In this document: positions 32,992 through 42,210 of the stretch, one piece after another | Numbering within the stretch: position 1 is the first letter of the stretch | Layout of the letters: each line of letters begins with the position of its first letter | DNA from: Pseudomonadota bacterium | Lineage (GTDB): Bacteria > Pseudomonadota > Alphaproteobacteria > Caulobacterales > Caulobacteraceae | Reading direction: 5' to 3' | Length of the DNA stretch: 64,000 nucleotides | Assembly (NCBI GenBank): GCA_023456105.1 | Contig: JAEYAO010000028.1 | Location: 1-64,000, forward strand | The notes under the pieces: generated by a model | Seen by the model: only the letters and a program-made list of their open reading frames with translations | What the model was told of the DNA's origin: nothing | The model's database searches: none | Position numbers and translations under genes: made by a program

Positions 32992-33008
32992 CTGCAAAAT
33001 CTTGCAAA
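32992..33008. promoter_or_regulatory. LacI-type operator candidate before the amylase gene
   Basis: TGCAA (32993-32997) and TTGCA (33002-33006) are inverted around AATC. A related CTGCAAATCTT lies at 37535-37545 in front of the lacI-type gene, suggesting a shared regulator. The position between divergent receptor and amylase genes fits control of both. Confidence 0.5.
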
Positions 33009-33056
33009 CAGACTCGCAAAAATAACAAGCGGGCGGTCACAGGGATGGAAGATCGA

Positions 33057-34853
33057 ATGCTCAGCGCTTTGCCGAGAGCCGCTACGGCCATGGCTGTCGT
33101 TCTTGCGGCCGCCGCTTCGTCCGCCTGGGCGCAGACTCCGGCCGACCCGCTGGCGCAACTGCGGCAGCGCCCGCCGCAGGACGAGGTGATCTATTTCGCC
33201 CTGCCGGACCGCTTCGCCAACGGCGATCCGTCCAACGACCACGGCGGCTATGCGCCCGAGAAGCTGGTCAGCGGCTTTGACCCCGCCGATCCCGAATTCT
33301 ACCACGGCGGCGACCTGGCGGGGCTGACGCAGAGGCTCGACTACATCCAGGGCCTGGGCGCCACCGCCGTCTGGCTCGCGCCGATCTTCAAGAACAAGCC
33401 GGTGCAGGTCGGCGACCGCTATACCGGCGCGGCCAGCCACGGCTACTGGATCACCGACTTCACGGCGGTCGATCCGCACTTCGGCGACGAGGCGGAGATG
33501 CGCGCCTTTGTGGACGCGGCGCATGCGCGGGGCATGAAGGTCTATCTGGACATCGTGGCCAACCACACGGCCGACGTGATCAAGTACCGCGAATGCCCGG
33601 AGAACCGCTGCGCCTACCGCAACCGGGCCGACTATCCCTACACCCGCCAGGGCGGCGTGGACGGACAGCCGATCAATGAAGGTTTCGACGGCCGGGACTT
33701 CTCCAGGCTGCAGCGGCCGGACTGGGCCTATACGCCCTACATTCCGGCGGGCGAGGAGAACGCCAAGGTTCCCGCCTGGCTGAACGACCCGATCCGCTAC
33801 CACAACCGCGGCGAGAGCACCTTCGCCGGCGAGAGCTCGCTGGACGGCGATTTCGCGGGCCTCGACGATCTGCTGACCGAGGATCCGGTCGTGGTCCAGG
33901 GCATGATCGACATCTTCGGCGGCTGGATCGAGAAGTATGGGATCGACGGCTTCCGCATCGACACCGCCCGCCACGTGAACCCCGAGTTCTGGCAGGCCTT
34001 CGTGCCCGCCATGCTGGAGCGCGCGCGCGTCAAGGGCATTCCGAATTTCCACATCTTCGGCGAGGTCTATGACCACGACCCGGCGGTGACGGCGCGCTTC
34101 ACCCAGGTGGACGGCTATCCGGCGGTGCTGGACTTCCCGTTCCAGAAGGCCGCGACCGATGTGGCGTCGGGCGTGGTCGGCACCGATGCGCTCGCCAAGA
34201 TCTTCGACGCCGATCCGATCTACAAGAATGGCGCGGACACCGCCGCCATCCTGCCGACGTTTCTGGGCAACCACGACATGGGCCGCGTCGGATACTTCGT
34301 GAAGAAAGGCGTGCCCGAGAGCTCGGACGCCGAGCAGCTGGCTCGCGTCAAGCTGGCGCACGCCCTGATGTTTTTCGGGCGTGGCGTGCCGACGCTCTAT
34401 TACGGCGACGAGCAGGGCTTCGCCGGTCCCGGCGGCTACGGCGCCTCACGCCAGGACATGTGGAACAGCCAGGTTCCGGCCTTCCGCGACGAAACGCCGA
34501 TCGGCGGACGCCAGGCGCCCTATTCCACCCAGGCGCCGCTCTACACCGCCATCGCCGAGATGGGCGGCATCCGCCAGGCCGAGCCGGCGCTGCGTCGCGG
34601 GCGTCAGGTGATGCGCGCCTCGGGCGACAAGCCGGGCCTGCTGGCCTGGTCGCGCATGGGCGAGGATGGCCAGGAGGTGCTCGTGGTGTTCAACAGCTCC
34701 ACCGCCCCGATCAACGGCCAGGTCGAGGTGGAGGCCGGATCGCAACGCTGGCAGTCTGTGCGCGGAGATTGCGCCGCCCAGGCCTCGGCGCCTGCCAGCT
34801 ACGCCGTCGCCGTGCCCGCCCTCGACTATCTGATCTGCAAGAGCGCTTCGTGA
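33057..34853 (+). CDS. Exported GH13 alpha-amylase
   Basis: A 598-residue alpha-amylase with a Sec signal peptide (MLSALPRAATAMAVVL... cut after WAQ). Conserved GH13 regions: I DIVANH, II GFRIDTARH with the nucleophile aspartate, III GEVYDHD with the acid/base glutamate, IV FLGNHD with the transition-state aspartate. It cleaves alpha-1,4 glucans in the periplasm or outside. An upstream ATG at 33045 is possible; 33057 is preferred because GGAAG precedes it and the signal peptide begins there. Its stop overlaps the next start by GTGA, so it is coupled to the alpha-glucosidase. Confidence 0.94.
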   Translation: MLSALPRAATAMAVVLAAAASSAWAQTPADPLAQLRQRPPQDEVIYFALPDRFANGDPSNDHGGYAPEKLVSGFDPADPEFYHGGDLAGLTQRLDYIQGLGATAVWLAPIFKNKPVQVGDRYTGAASHGYWITDFTAVDPHFGDEAEMRAFVDAAHARGMKVYLDIVANHTADVIKYRECPENRCAYRNRADYPYTRQGGVDGQPINEGFDGRDFSRLQRPDWAYTPYIPAGEENAKVPAWLNDPIRYHNRGESTFAGESSLDGDFAGLDDLLTEDPVVVQGMIDIFGGWIEKYGIDGFRIDTARHVNPEFWQAFVPAMLERARVKGIPNFHIFGEVYDHDPAVTARFTQVDGYPAVLDFPFQKAATDVASGVVGTDALAKIFDADPIYKNGADTAAILPTFLGNHDMGRVGYFVKKGVPESSDAEQLARVKLAHALMFFGRGVPTLYYGDEQGFAGPGGYGASRQDMWNSQVPAFRDETPIGGRQAPYSTQAPLYTAIAEMGGIRQAEPALRRGRQVMRASGDKPGLLAWSRMGEDGQEVLVVFNSSTAPINGQVEVEAGSQRWQSVRGDCAAQASAPASYAVAVPALDYLICKSAS

Positions 34854-36502
34854 ACGCCCCCATCCTCGACCTGTCCCTCGCCGAGGCTCCAGCCGCTAGC
34901 GCCGCCGCCGATGAGGAGTGGTGGCGCGGTGCGGTGCTGTACCAGATTTATCCGCGCAGCTTTGCGGATTCGAACAACGACGGCGTGGGCGACCTCGCCG
35001 GCCTCACCGCGCACCTGGACCACGTGGCGTCGCTGGGCGTGGACGGTATCTGGCTGTCGCCCTTCTTCAAGTCGCCGATGAAGGATTTCGGCTACGACGT
35101 ATCGGACTACTGCGACGTCGATCCGATCTTCGGCACGCTGTCCGACTTCGACGCCCTGATCGCCCGGGCGCGTGCGCTCGGGCTCAAGGTCGTGATCGAC
35201 CAGGTGTTCAGCCACACCTCCGACGAGCATCCGTGGTTCATCGACAGCCGAGCCAGCCGGCGAGGGAAGCATGCCGACTGGTACGTCTGGGCCGACGCCA
35301 AGCCCGACGGATCGCCGCCATCCAATTGGCAGTCGGTGTTCGGCGGTCCGGCCTGGACTTGGGACGCCCGGCGCGGCCAGTACTACATGCACAACTTCCT
35401 GGCCTCGCAGCCTCAGCTGAACGTCAGGAACCCCGAAGTGCAGGACGCGCTTCTGGCCGCGGCGCGCTTCTGGCTGGACCGGGGCGTGGACGGCTTCCGG
35501 CTGGATGCGATCAACTTCGCCATCCACAATCCGGCCCTGACCGACAACCCGCCGATCAACGACGGCAAGAAGCGCACGCGGCCGTTCGACTTCCAGGACA
35601 AGATCCACAACCAGAGCCAGCCCGAGATCATCGGCTTCCTGAACCGTGTGCGGGCGTTGACCGACAGCTACGAGGGCCGCTTCACCGTGGCCGAGGTCGG
35701 CGGCGACTATGCGGATCGCGAGATGCGCGAGTTCACGGCCGGCGGCGACCGCCTGCACAGCGCTTACGGCTTTCTGTACCTCTACGCCGACCACCTGTCG
35801 TCTGACCTGGTGGTCAAAGGACCGGCCATGTGGCCGGGCGACCAGGGCGAGGGCTGGCCGTCCTGGACCTTCTCCAACCATGATGCGCCGCGCGCGGTGT
35901 CACGCTGGGCGCAAGGGCGGGACGAGGACGCCTTTTCGCGCATGGCGATGCTGCTGCTGATGACGCTGCGCGGCAACGTCTTCGTCTATCAGGGCGAAGA
36001 GCTGGGCCTGCCGCAGGCGCATGTGCCGTTCGAGCGACTGGTCGATCCCGAAGCCATCGCCAACTGGCCCGAGACCCTGGGCCGCGACGGCGCGCGCACC
36101 CCCATGCCGTGGACCGCGGGCCAGCCGAACGCCGGCTTCTCCACGGTCGAGCCGTGGCTGCCGGTCGATCCCCGCCATATCCCCAAAGCGGTGGACGCGC
36201 AGGAGGCGGATGCGGGCTCGGTTCTGCACGTCGCGCGTCGGCTGATCGCCCTGCGCAAGCGCCACCCGGCGCTGCGGGTCGGCGCCATGGAGCCGGTGGA
36301 GACCGGCGGCGACCTTCTGATCTTCAAGCGGCTGGAGCGCTATGAGGAGGCCGAGCGTCTGCTGTGCGTCTTCAATCTCGGCCACGACGTCATCAACTGG
36401 AGCCCGCCCGCAGGTTGGCGGCTGGTCGAGGCGGTGAACTGGTCAAAGGCCGACGCCGGACGCCTGCCGCCGCTCGCCGGACTGCTGTTCGAGGCGGAAT
36501 GA
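34850..36502 (+). CDS. aglA: Cytoplasmic GH13 alpha-glucosidase
   Basis: A 550-residue GH13 (subfamily 23-like) enzyme starting at GTG 34850 inside the amylase stop codon. There is no signal peptide, so it works in the cytoplasm on imported maltose or short maltodextrins. Motifs: VIDQVFSHTSDEH, DGFRLDAINF (nucleophile), TVAEVGG (acid/base), TFSNHDAPR. The N-terminal WWRGAVLYQIYPRSFADSNNDG is characteristic. It converges on the lacI-type gene, whose stop is 5 bp away. Maltose specificity is inferred from the locus. Confidence 0.92.
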   Translation: MNAPILDLSLAEAPAASAAADEEWWRGAVLYQIYPRSFADSNNDGVGDLAGLTAHLDHVASLGVDGIWLSPFFKSPMKDFGYDVSDYCDVDPIFGTLSDFDALIARARALGLKVVIDQVFSHTSDEHPWFIDSRASRRGKHADWYVWADAKPDGSPPSNWQSVFGGPAWTWDARRGQYYMHNFLASQPQLNVRNPEVQDALLAAARFWLDRGVDGFRLDAINFAIHNPALTDNPPINDGKKRTRPFDFQDKIHNQSQPEIIGFLNRVRALTDSYEGRFTVAEVGGDYADREMREFTAGGDRLHSAYGFLYLYADHLSSDLVVKGPAMWPGDQGEGWPSWTFSNHDAPRAVSRWAQGRDEDAFSRMAMLLLMTLRGNVFVYQGEELGLPQAHVPFERLVDPEAIANWPETLGRDGARTPMPWTAGQPNAGFSTVEPWLPVDPRHIPKAVDAQEADAGSVLHVARRLIALRKRHPALRVGAMEPVETGGDLLIFKRLERYEEAERLLCVFNLGHDVINWSPPAGWRLVEAVNWSKADAGRLPPLAGLLFEAE

Positions 36503-36507
36503 CCGGT

Positions 36508-37521
36508 TCAGCCGCCACAGGTCTCGCGAACGATCAGGTCGGTGGGCACGCGCTCGGAACGGCCGGCGGACGCGCCCCCGTGATCCAGCAGCTTGGACAC
36601 CATCAGCCGGCCGGCCTTGACCGTGTCCTGGGCGATGGTGCTGAGCGCCGGGCGGCTGTAGCGGCTGAAGGGGACATTGTCGAAACCGATCACCGAGACG
36701 TCCCGGGGCACGTCGACCTCGGCGTGCAGCAGGGCGCGGGCGGCGCCCAGGGCGATCTGGTCGGACGCCGCCACGATCCCGTCGAAGGCGACGCCTCGGC
36801 GCAGCAAGGCGTCCACCGCCGCCTCGGCGGATTCCACCTCGAAATGGGCGGGCACGATGAGATCGGGCTCGATCGGCAGGCCTGCGCCAGCCAAGGCGTC
36901 GAGGTAGCCGCGATGCCGCTGCATCGACTCGGGCGGCTCCAGGTCGCCCAGGAATACGATCCGCTTTCGGCCCAGCCGCGCCAGGTGCGAGGTCGCGCGC
37001 CGGCCGCCCTGTATGTTGTCCGATCCAACCGAGCAGTAGTTCTGGTCCGGCAGCTCGGCGCCCCAGACCACGAAGCGGTGGTCGCCCGCCGCCAGCCGGT
37101 TGAAGGCGCCGTGCAGCGTGCTCTGCCCCAAAAAGATCACCCCGTCCGCCCGGCTGGTGTTGAGCGCCGCCGCCAGGTCGTCGTAGGTCGCCGGGGAGAT
37201 GTGGCTCATCAACAGGTCGCACCCGCGCTCACGCGCCGCCTCGCCCACCCCGGCCAGCAGCTCCAGAAAGAACGGGTCGCTGAGGCGCCCTTCCCGTCCC
37301 TGCGGGCGCGGCGTCACGAGGGCGATGGTGCCCTGCGCCCCGATCGGGCCGGCCGGCATGTAGCGGCGAAAGGGGTAGTCGTGCTCCTTGGCCAACTTCC
37401 AGATCAGCTGCTTGGTGCGGTCGTTCACCGCTGGGCTGTCGTTCAGCGCCCGCGAGGCGGTGGCGATGGATACGCCCGCCAGCCGGGCCAGATCCTCAAG
37501 TCGCGTGGTCTTGCGGCTCAC
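36508..37521 (-). CDS. LacI-family repressor of the maltodextrin locus
   Basis: A 337-residue regulator with start GTG 37521 (a weak RBS precedes). The HTH is TTRLEDLARLAGVSIATASRALND, the hinge follows, and the periplasmic-binding-protein-like ligand domain ends at residue 337 (DGIVAASDQIALGAARALLH, GFDNVPFSRYSRPALSTIAQD). It is embedded among amylolytic genes, and an operator-like element lies directly upstream (37535-37549). Proposed ligand: maltose or a derivative. Confidence 0.92.
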   Translation of the reverse strand: MSRKTTRLEDLARLAGVSIATASRALNDSPAVNDRTKQLIWKLAKEHDYPFRRYMPAGPIGAQGTIALVTPRPQGREGRLSDPFFLELLAGVGEAARERGCDLLMSHISPATYDDLAAALNTSRADGVIFLGQSTLHGAFNRLAAGDHRFVVWGAELPDQNYCSVGSDNIQGGRRATSHLARLGRKRIVFLGDLEPPESMQRHRGYLDALAGAGLPIEPDLIVPAHFEVESAEAAVDALLRRGVAFDGIVAASDQIALGAARALLHAEVDVPRDVSVIGFDNVPFSRYSRPALSTIAQDTVKAGRLMVSKLLDHGGASAGRSERVPTDLIVRETCGG

Positions 37522-37534
37522 GTTGAAAACTTTT

Positions 37535-37549
37535 CTGCAAATCTTTCGC
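37535..37549. promoter_or_regulatory. Operator-like element before the LacI-type gene
   Basis: CTGCAAATCTTTCGC matches the left half of the element at 32992-33008 (CTGCAAAATCTT). It is 14 bp upstream of the GTG, suited to autoregulation. Confidence 0.42.
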
Positions 37550-37604
37550 TTCCAATCGCCGAAAGAACGGCGGCTGGCAAGTGGGTCACGGAAGGAAGCT
37601 TCAC

Positions 37605-39668
37605 ATGATGCAACGTCGATCGTTTCTGGCGCTTGGGGGCGTGTCCATGCTGGCGTTCGGTGCGCCGGTCCTGGCGCAAGGCGCGCCCAACACCGCCCGC
37701 GCCTCGTCGCCAGGTGGTGTGCTGACGGTGGAGGTCAGCACCGACAATGACGGACGCCCGATGTATGCGGTCAGCCGGGTGGGACAGCCGGTCGTGCGCC
37801 CCTCGCGCATGGGCTTTCTGCTGACGGACCAGCCGCAGATCGAGCGCGGCCTGCGCCTGAGCGCCGGCCAGCCGGTGACGGTGGACGACACCTGGGAGCA
37901 GCCCTGGGGCGAGCGCCGCTTCATCCGCAACCACTACAATGAATGGCGCACCACCTTCACCGAGACGGGTGGTCTGGGCCGCCGCGTCGACGTGGTGTTC
38001 CGCATCTATGATGACGGCGTCGGCTTCCGCTACGAGTTCCCCGAGCAGGCCGCGCTGACCACGGTGCGCATCGGCACCGAACTGACGCAGTTCAACCTGG
38101 CCGAGAACGGCGAGGCCTTGTGGTGCCCGGCATGGGAGTGGAACCGCGAGGAGCACCTGTATCGGCGCACGTCCATCGACGGCGTCGGCTCGGCCCAGAC
38201 GCCGATGACGGTGCGCGGCGATAGCGGCCTGCACGTCTCGATCCATGAAGCGGCGCTGATCGACTACGCCGGCATGAACCTGCGGCGCGAAGGCGGCACG
38301 GACTTCCGCTGCGCGCTGACGCCGGGCCTGACCAATGCGGCGGTGGAACGCACCGCGCCCTTCAACACGCCCTGGCGCACCCTGCAGATCAGCGACACGG
38401 CCGCAGGCCTGCTCGATTCCAGCCTGATCCTGAACCTGAACGAGCCCAACAAGCTGGGCGACGTGTCCTGGTTCACGCCGATGAAGTACGTCGGCGTCTG
38501 GTGGGAGATGCACCTGGAGCTGAAGAGCTGGGGCCAGGGCCCCAAGCACGGCGCCACCACCGAGAACACCATCCGCCACATCGACTTCGCAGCCGAGCAC
38601 GGCCTGGGCGGCGTCTTGGTCGAGGGCTGGAACAAGGGCTGGGACGGCCAGTGGTTCGGCAACGGGTCGGACTTCTCCTTCACCGAATCCTATCCCGACT
38701 TCGACATCGAGCGGGTGACGAGCTACGCCCGGTCCAAGGGCGTGCAGCTGATCGGCCACCACGAGACCGGCGGCAACGCCTTCCACTACGACCAGCAGCT
38801 TGAACCGGCCATGGCGCTGTACGAGCGGCTGGGCGTGCATTCGGTCAAGACCGGCTATGTCGCCGACGCCGGCGGCGCGCGCGTCGCGGGGCCGGACGGC
38901 CGGGCCGTGATGGCTTGGCACGAGAGCCAGCCGATGGCTCAGCACCACCTGCGGGTGGCCGAGGTCGGCGCCCGGCACAAGGTGGCTATCAACGCCCACG
39001 AGCCGTTCAAGGACACGGGCCTGCGCCGCACCTATCCCAACATCATCAGCCGCGAAGGCCAGCGCGGCATGGAGTACAACGCCTGGGGCAACCCCTCCAA
39101 TCCGCCCGAGCATGAGGCCAACCTGGCGTTCACCCGCATGCTGGCCGGGCCTATGGACTTCACGCCGGGCATCTTCGGCATGAAGACCCGGAGCGCAGAG
39201 GGCGTGGCCACCACCTGGGCCAAGCAGCTGGCGCTGTATGTGGTGATCTACAGCCCGATCCAGATGGCGGCCGACCTGCTGGACAACTACGAGGCCAACC
39301 CGGAACCGTTCCAGTTCATCAAGGACGTGCCGGTGGACTGGTCCGACAGCCGGACCCTGGACGCCGCGCTGGGCGACTATGTCGTGGTCGCGCGCAAGGA
39401 GAGGACCTCGGACGTCTGGGCGCTGGGGGCCATCACCGATGAGCATCCGCGCGTGCTGTCGGCGCCGCTGGGCTTCCTGGACGCCGGACGTCGCTACCGC
39501 GCCGAGATCTACCGCGACGGACCGGACGCCAACTACACCGATCGCCGCGAGAGCATCGTCATCGAGCAGCGCGAGGTCACCTCGGCCGACGTGCTGACGT
39601 TGGCGCTGGCGCCCGGCGGCGGCCAGGCCATCCGCTTCGTTCCGCTGGGCCGCAGCCGTCGCCGCTGA
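37605..39668 (+). CDS. Exported GH97 alpha-glucosidase (SusB-like)
   Basis: A 687-residue glycoside hydrolase. The N-terminus MMQRRSFLALGG carries an RRSFLAL pattern that could be a Tat signal, though the core also suits Sec. The GH97 domains follow: N-terminal beta-super-sandwich, catalytic TIM barrel with GVLVEGWNKGWDGQWFG, KTGYVADAGG, AINAHEPFKDTG and YNAWGNPSNPPEHEANLAFTRM (in pieces), then a C-terminal beta domain. In Bacteroides SusB this family hydrolyses maltooligosaccharides by inversion. Upstream ATG at 37581 is less likely; GGAAGGAAG precedes 37605. Divergent from the repressor gene. Confidence 0.92.
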   Translation: MMQRRSFLALGGVSMLAFGAPVLAQGAPNTARASSPGGVLTVEVSTDNDGRPMYAVSRVGQPVVRPSRMGFLLTDQPQIERGLRLSAGQPVTVDDTWEQPWGERRFIRNHYNEWRTTFTETGGLGRRVDVVFRIYDDGVGFRYEFPEQAALTTVRIGTELTQFNLAENGEALWCPAWEWNREEHLYRRTSIDGVGSAQTPMTVRGDSGLHVSIHEAALIDYAGMNLRREGGTDFRCALTPGLTNAAVERTAPFNTPWRTLQISDTAAGLLDSSLILNLNEPNKLGDVSWFTPMKYVGVWWEMHLELKSWGQGPKHGATTENTIRHIDFAAEHGLGGVLVEGWNKGWDGQWFGNGSDFSFTESYPDFDIERVTSYARSKGVQLIGHHETGGNAFHYDQQLEPAMALYERLGVHSVKTGYVADAGGARVAGPDGRAVMAWHESQPMAQHHLRVAEVGARHKVAINAHEPFKDTGLRRTYPNIISREGQRGMEYNAWGNPSNPPEHEANLAFTRMLAGPMDFTPGIFGMKTRSAEGVATTWAKQLALYVVIYSPIQMAADLLDNYEANPEPFQFIKDVPVDWSDSRTLDAALGDYVVVARKERTSDVWALGAITDEHPRVLSAPLGFLDAGRRYRAEIYRDGPDANYTDRRESIVIEQREVTSADVLTLALAPGGGQAIRFVPLGRSRRR

Positions 39669-39677
39669 CCGCGATCT

Positions 39678-39720
39678 CCGCTCCGTCATCCTGGCCGGTT
39701 CGGCCGGGATGACGGAGCGG
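39678..39720. repeat. Long REP-like hairpin between GH97 and MFS genes
   Basis: CCGCTCCGTCATCC and GGATGACGGAGCGG are exact inverted 14-mers, extended by a G-U pair and GGCCG/CGGCC around a GTT loop, 20 bp of stem in all. It has no U run. The GTCATCC half also occurs in the REPs near 18.6-19 kb. Confidence 0.85.
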
Positions 39721-39739
39721 AATGTCTGAGGGAAAGATC

Positions 39740-41266
39740 ATGAGCAGCGCCACGCCCGAGCTGATCCACACCCACCGCCCGCGCCTGTCCGGCCTGGCGA
39801 TCTGGAACATGTGCGTCGGCTTTTTCGGCATCCAGATCGGCTTCGGCCTGCAGAACGCCAACACCAGCCGGATCTTTCAGACGCTGGGCGCAGAGGTCGA
39901 CAGCCTGGCCATCCTGTGGATCGCCGCGCCGCTGACGGGCCTGCTGGTCCAGCCGATCATCGGCCATTTCAGCGACCGCACCTGGACGCGGTTCGGACGT
40001 CGGCGGCCCTACTTCCTGGTCGGCGCCATCCTGACGACGCTGGCGCTGATCGCCATGCCGAACAGCCCCAGCCTGTGGTTCGCCGCCGCCATGCTGTGGA
40101 TCATGGACGCCTCCATCAACATCACCATGGAGCCGTTCCGCGCCTTTGTGGGCGACAATCTGCCCGAGGAGCAGCGTACCACGGGCTATGCGATGCAGAG
40201 CTTCTTCATCGGCGCGGGCGCGGTGTTCGCATCGGTCCTGCCGTGGCTTCTGTCCAACGTCTTCGACGTGGCCTCGACGGCGCCCGAAGGCGTCGTGCCA
40301 CTGTCGGTGCGGATCGCCTTCTATGTCGGCGCGGCGGGGCTGTTCGCGGCGGTGCTCTGGACCGTGCTGAGCACCCGCGAATACTCGCCCGAGCAGATCG
40401 CCGCCTTTGAGCGCGCGCGCGGGCTGGAGCCTGTCGCGGCGGGCGAGGAGCCGCCGGCCAAGTCGGTGCGGGGCTGGCTGACGACCGGCCTGGTCTGCGC
40501 GGTGCTGGGCGCGCTGGCGCTGGTGCTGATCGGCCTGCTGGACCTGGAGAAGGAGCTGCTGATCCTGGGAGGCTTCGCGCTGGGCTTCGGCCTGCTGCTG
40601 GTCGCGGTCGGGATGATGCAGCGGCGGCGCATCACCAATGCGGCGACCGAAATCGTCAACGACGTCTTCCGCATGCCGGTCACCATGCGCGGCCTGGCGG
40701 TGGTGCAGTTCTTCAGCTGGTTCGCCCTGTTCGCCATGTGGATCTACACCACCGCCGCGGTGACCAGCGTCCACTATGGCGCGACCGACACGACCTCCGC
40801 CGCCTACAACGCCGGGGCCGACTGGGTGGGCGTGCTGATGGGCGTCTACAACGGCGTCGCGGCGCTGGCGGCCTTCGCCCTGCCGGTGCTGGCCCGGCGG
40901 ATCGGTCGCAAGGCGACCCACGCCCTGATGCTGCTGTTCGGCGCGGCCGGCCTGGCGGGAATCTTCCTGATCCGGGAGCCCGGCCTGCTGTGGCTGCCGA
41001 TGGTGGGCGTCGGCTTCGCCTGGGCGTCCATCGTCTCCATGCCCTACGCCATCCTGTCGGGCGCGGTGCCGGACCGGAAAATGGGCGTCTACATGGGGGT
41101 GTTCAACATCTTCATCGTGGTGCCGCAGCTGCTGGCCGCGACCGTCCTGGGCCTGATCCTGCGCACGATGTTCGACGGCCAGGCGATCTACGCCCTTCTG
41201 CTGGGCGCGGCCTCCTTCGTGCTGGCGGCGATCAGCGCCCTGCGGGTCAAGGAGCACCGGGCGTGA
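39740..41266 (+). CDS. MFS maltose/maltodextrin transporter (SLC45/GPH-like)
   Basis: A 508-residue permease with about twelve helices. Signature stretches are FGIQIGFGLQNANTSRIFQTLGA, QPIIGHFSDRTWTRFGRRRPYFLVGA, MEPFRAFVGDNLPEEQRTTGYAMQSF and IVSMPYAILSGAVPDRKMGVYMGVFN. These mark the disaccharide-transporting MFS group that includes plant sucrose carriers and SLC45. Unlike the FucP-like MFS in this locus it probably carries disaccharides or short oligosaccharides. Start ATG 39740 follows GAGGGA. Its stop overlaps the esterase start by GTGA. Confidence 0.88.
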   Translation: MSSATPELIHTHRPRLSGLAIWNMCVGFFGIQIGFGLQNANTSRIFQTLGAEVDSLAILWIAAPLTGLLVQPIIGHFSDRTWTRFGRRRPYFLVGAILTTLALIAMPNSPSLWFAAAMLWIMDASINITMEPFRAFVGDNLPEEQRTTGYAMQSFFIGAGAVFASVLPWLLSNVFDVASTAPEGVVPLSVRIAFYVGAAGLFAAVLWTVLSTREYSPEQIAAFERARGLEPVAAGEEPPAKSVRGWLTTGLVCAVLGALALVLIGLLDLEKELLILGGFALGFGLLLVAVGMMQRRRITNAATEIVNDVFRMPVTMRGLAVVQFFSWFALFAMWIYTTAAVTSVHYGATDTTSAAYNAGADWVGVLMGVYNGVAALAAFALPVLARRIGRKATHALMLLFGAAGLAGIFLIREPGLLWLPMVGVGFAWASIVSMPYAILSGAVPDRKMGVYMGVFNIFIVVPQLLAATVLGLILRTMFDGQAIYALLLGAASFVLAAISALRVKEHRA

Positions 41267-42210
41267 ACCGGCGCGCGCTTCTGGCCGCCGGAGCGGTCCT
41301 GCCCTTCGCCGGCGCCGTGCGCGCCGAGGCGCCGTCCGCCGGTCGGCTGGTGACGCACGCCGGCTTCGGCTCGGCCCATGTGCAGGCGCGCAACGTCTCG
41401 GTCTGGCTTCCGCCCGGCTACGACGCGTCCGACGCCCGCCATCCCGTCCTCTACATGCACGACGGCCAGAATCTGTTCGACGCCTCGACCGCGCCCTTCG
41501 GCGAGTGGGGCGTGGACGAGCATCTCCAGCGGCTGATCGCCACCGGCCAGGTGCGCGCCCCCATCGTGGTGGGTGTCTGGAACACCGACCTGCGCCTGCG
41601 TGAATACGTCCCCGCCGACCTGATCGCGGCCCTGCCCGACGACATGCGCGCCGACGTGCAGGCGGTCTATGGCGGCGAGCCGCTGTCGGACGGCTACATC
41701 CGTTTTCTGACCGAAGAGCTGAAGCCGTTCATCGACCGGACCTACCGCACCCTGCCGGACGCGTCGGACACGAGCATCGCCGGCTCCAGCATGGGCGGGC
41801 TGATCTCCATGTATGCGGTGATGAAGCGGCCGGACGTGTTCTCGTCCGCCGCCTGCCTGTCCACCCACTGGCCGCTGAAGGTCGAGGGGCTGGAGCCCGG
41901 CGCGGCGCTGGACGCCTGGCGCGAGCGGCTGGTGGACGCCTGGAGCGGCGTCATAGCCGCCGGTCTGCCGGCGCCGGGCGCGCACCGCATCTACTTCGAC
42001 CGGGGCGACGAGACGCTGGATCGGTTCTACGCCGAGTTCCAGACACGCATGGACGACGTGTTCCGCGCGCGCGGCTATGGTCCCGACGACTTCCGCAGCC
42101 TGGTGTTCCCAGGCGCCCAGCACAACGAGGCGTCCTGGAACAGCCGCCTGGACGTGCCCCTGACCTTTCTGCTTTCGCCCAACCACCAAAAGGAGGCGCC
42201 GCGTGCGTGA
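41263..42210 (+). CDS. Exported alpha/beta-hydrolase esterase (esterase D type)
   Basis: A 315-residue enzyme with a short signal peptide (NRRALLAAGAVLPFAGAVRAE), starting GTG 41263 within the MFS stop. The PF00756-type fold shows PVLYMHDGQNLFD, the nucleophile elbow AGSSMGG and a terminal histidine in FPGAQHNEASW. Related proteins hydrolyse acyl esters on sugars or siderophores. Its position between a transporter and a glucoamylase, translationally coupled to both sides, suggests it removes acyl groups from imported or periplasmic maltodextrin-like substrates. That role is inference; the fold is clear. Confidence 0.85.
   Translation: MNRRALLAAGAVLPFAGAVRAEAPSAGRLVTHAGFGSAHVQARNVSVWLPPGYDASDARHPVLYMHDGQNLFDASTAPFGEWGVDEHLQRLIATGQVRAPIVVGVWNTDLRLREYVPADLIAALPDDMRADVQAVYGGEPLSDGYIRFLTEELKPFIDRTYRTLPDASDTSIAGSSMGGLISMYAVMKRPDVFSSAACLSTHWPLKVEGLEPGAALDAWRERLVDAWSGVIAAGLPAPGAHRIYFDRGDETLDRFYAEFQTRMDDVFRARGYGPDDFRSLVFPGAQHNEASWNSRLDVPLTFLLSPNHQKEAPRA

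Noticed and set aside
37518..39689. A 723-codon open frame antisense to the GH97 gene
   Set aside because: Composition is typical of a shadow frame, and the plus strand encodes a clear GH97 enzyme with signal peptide and RBS.
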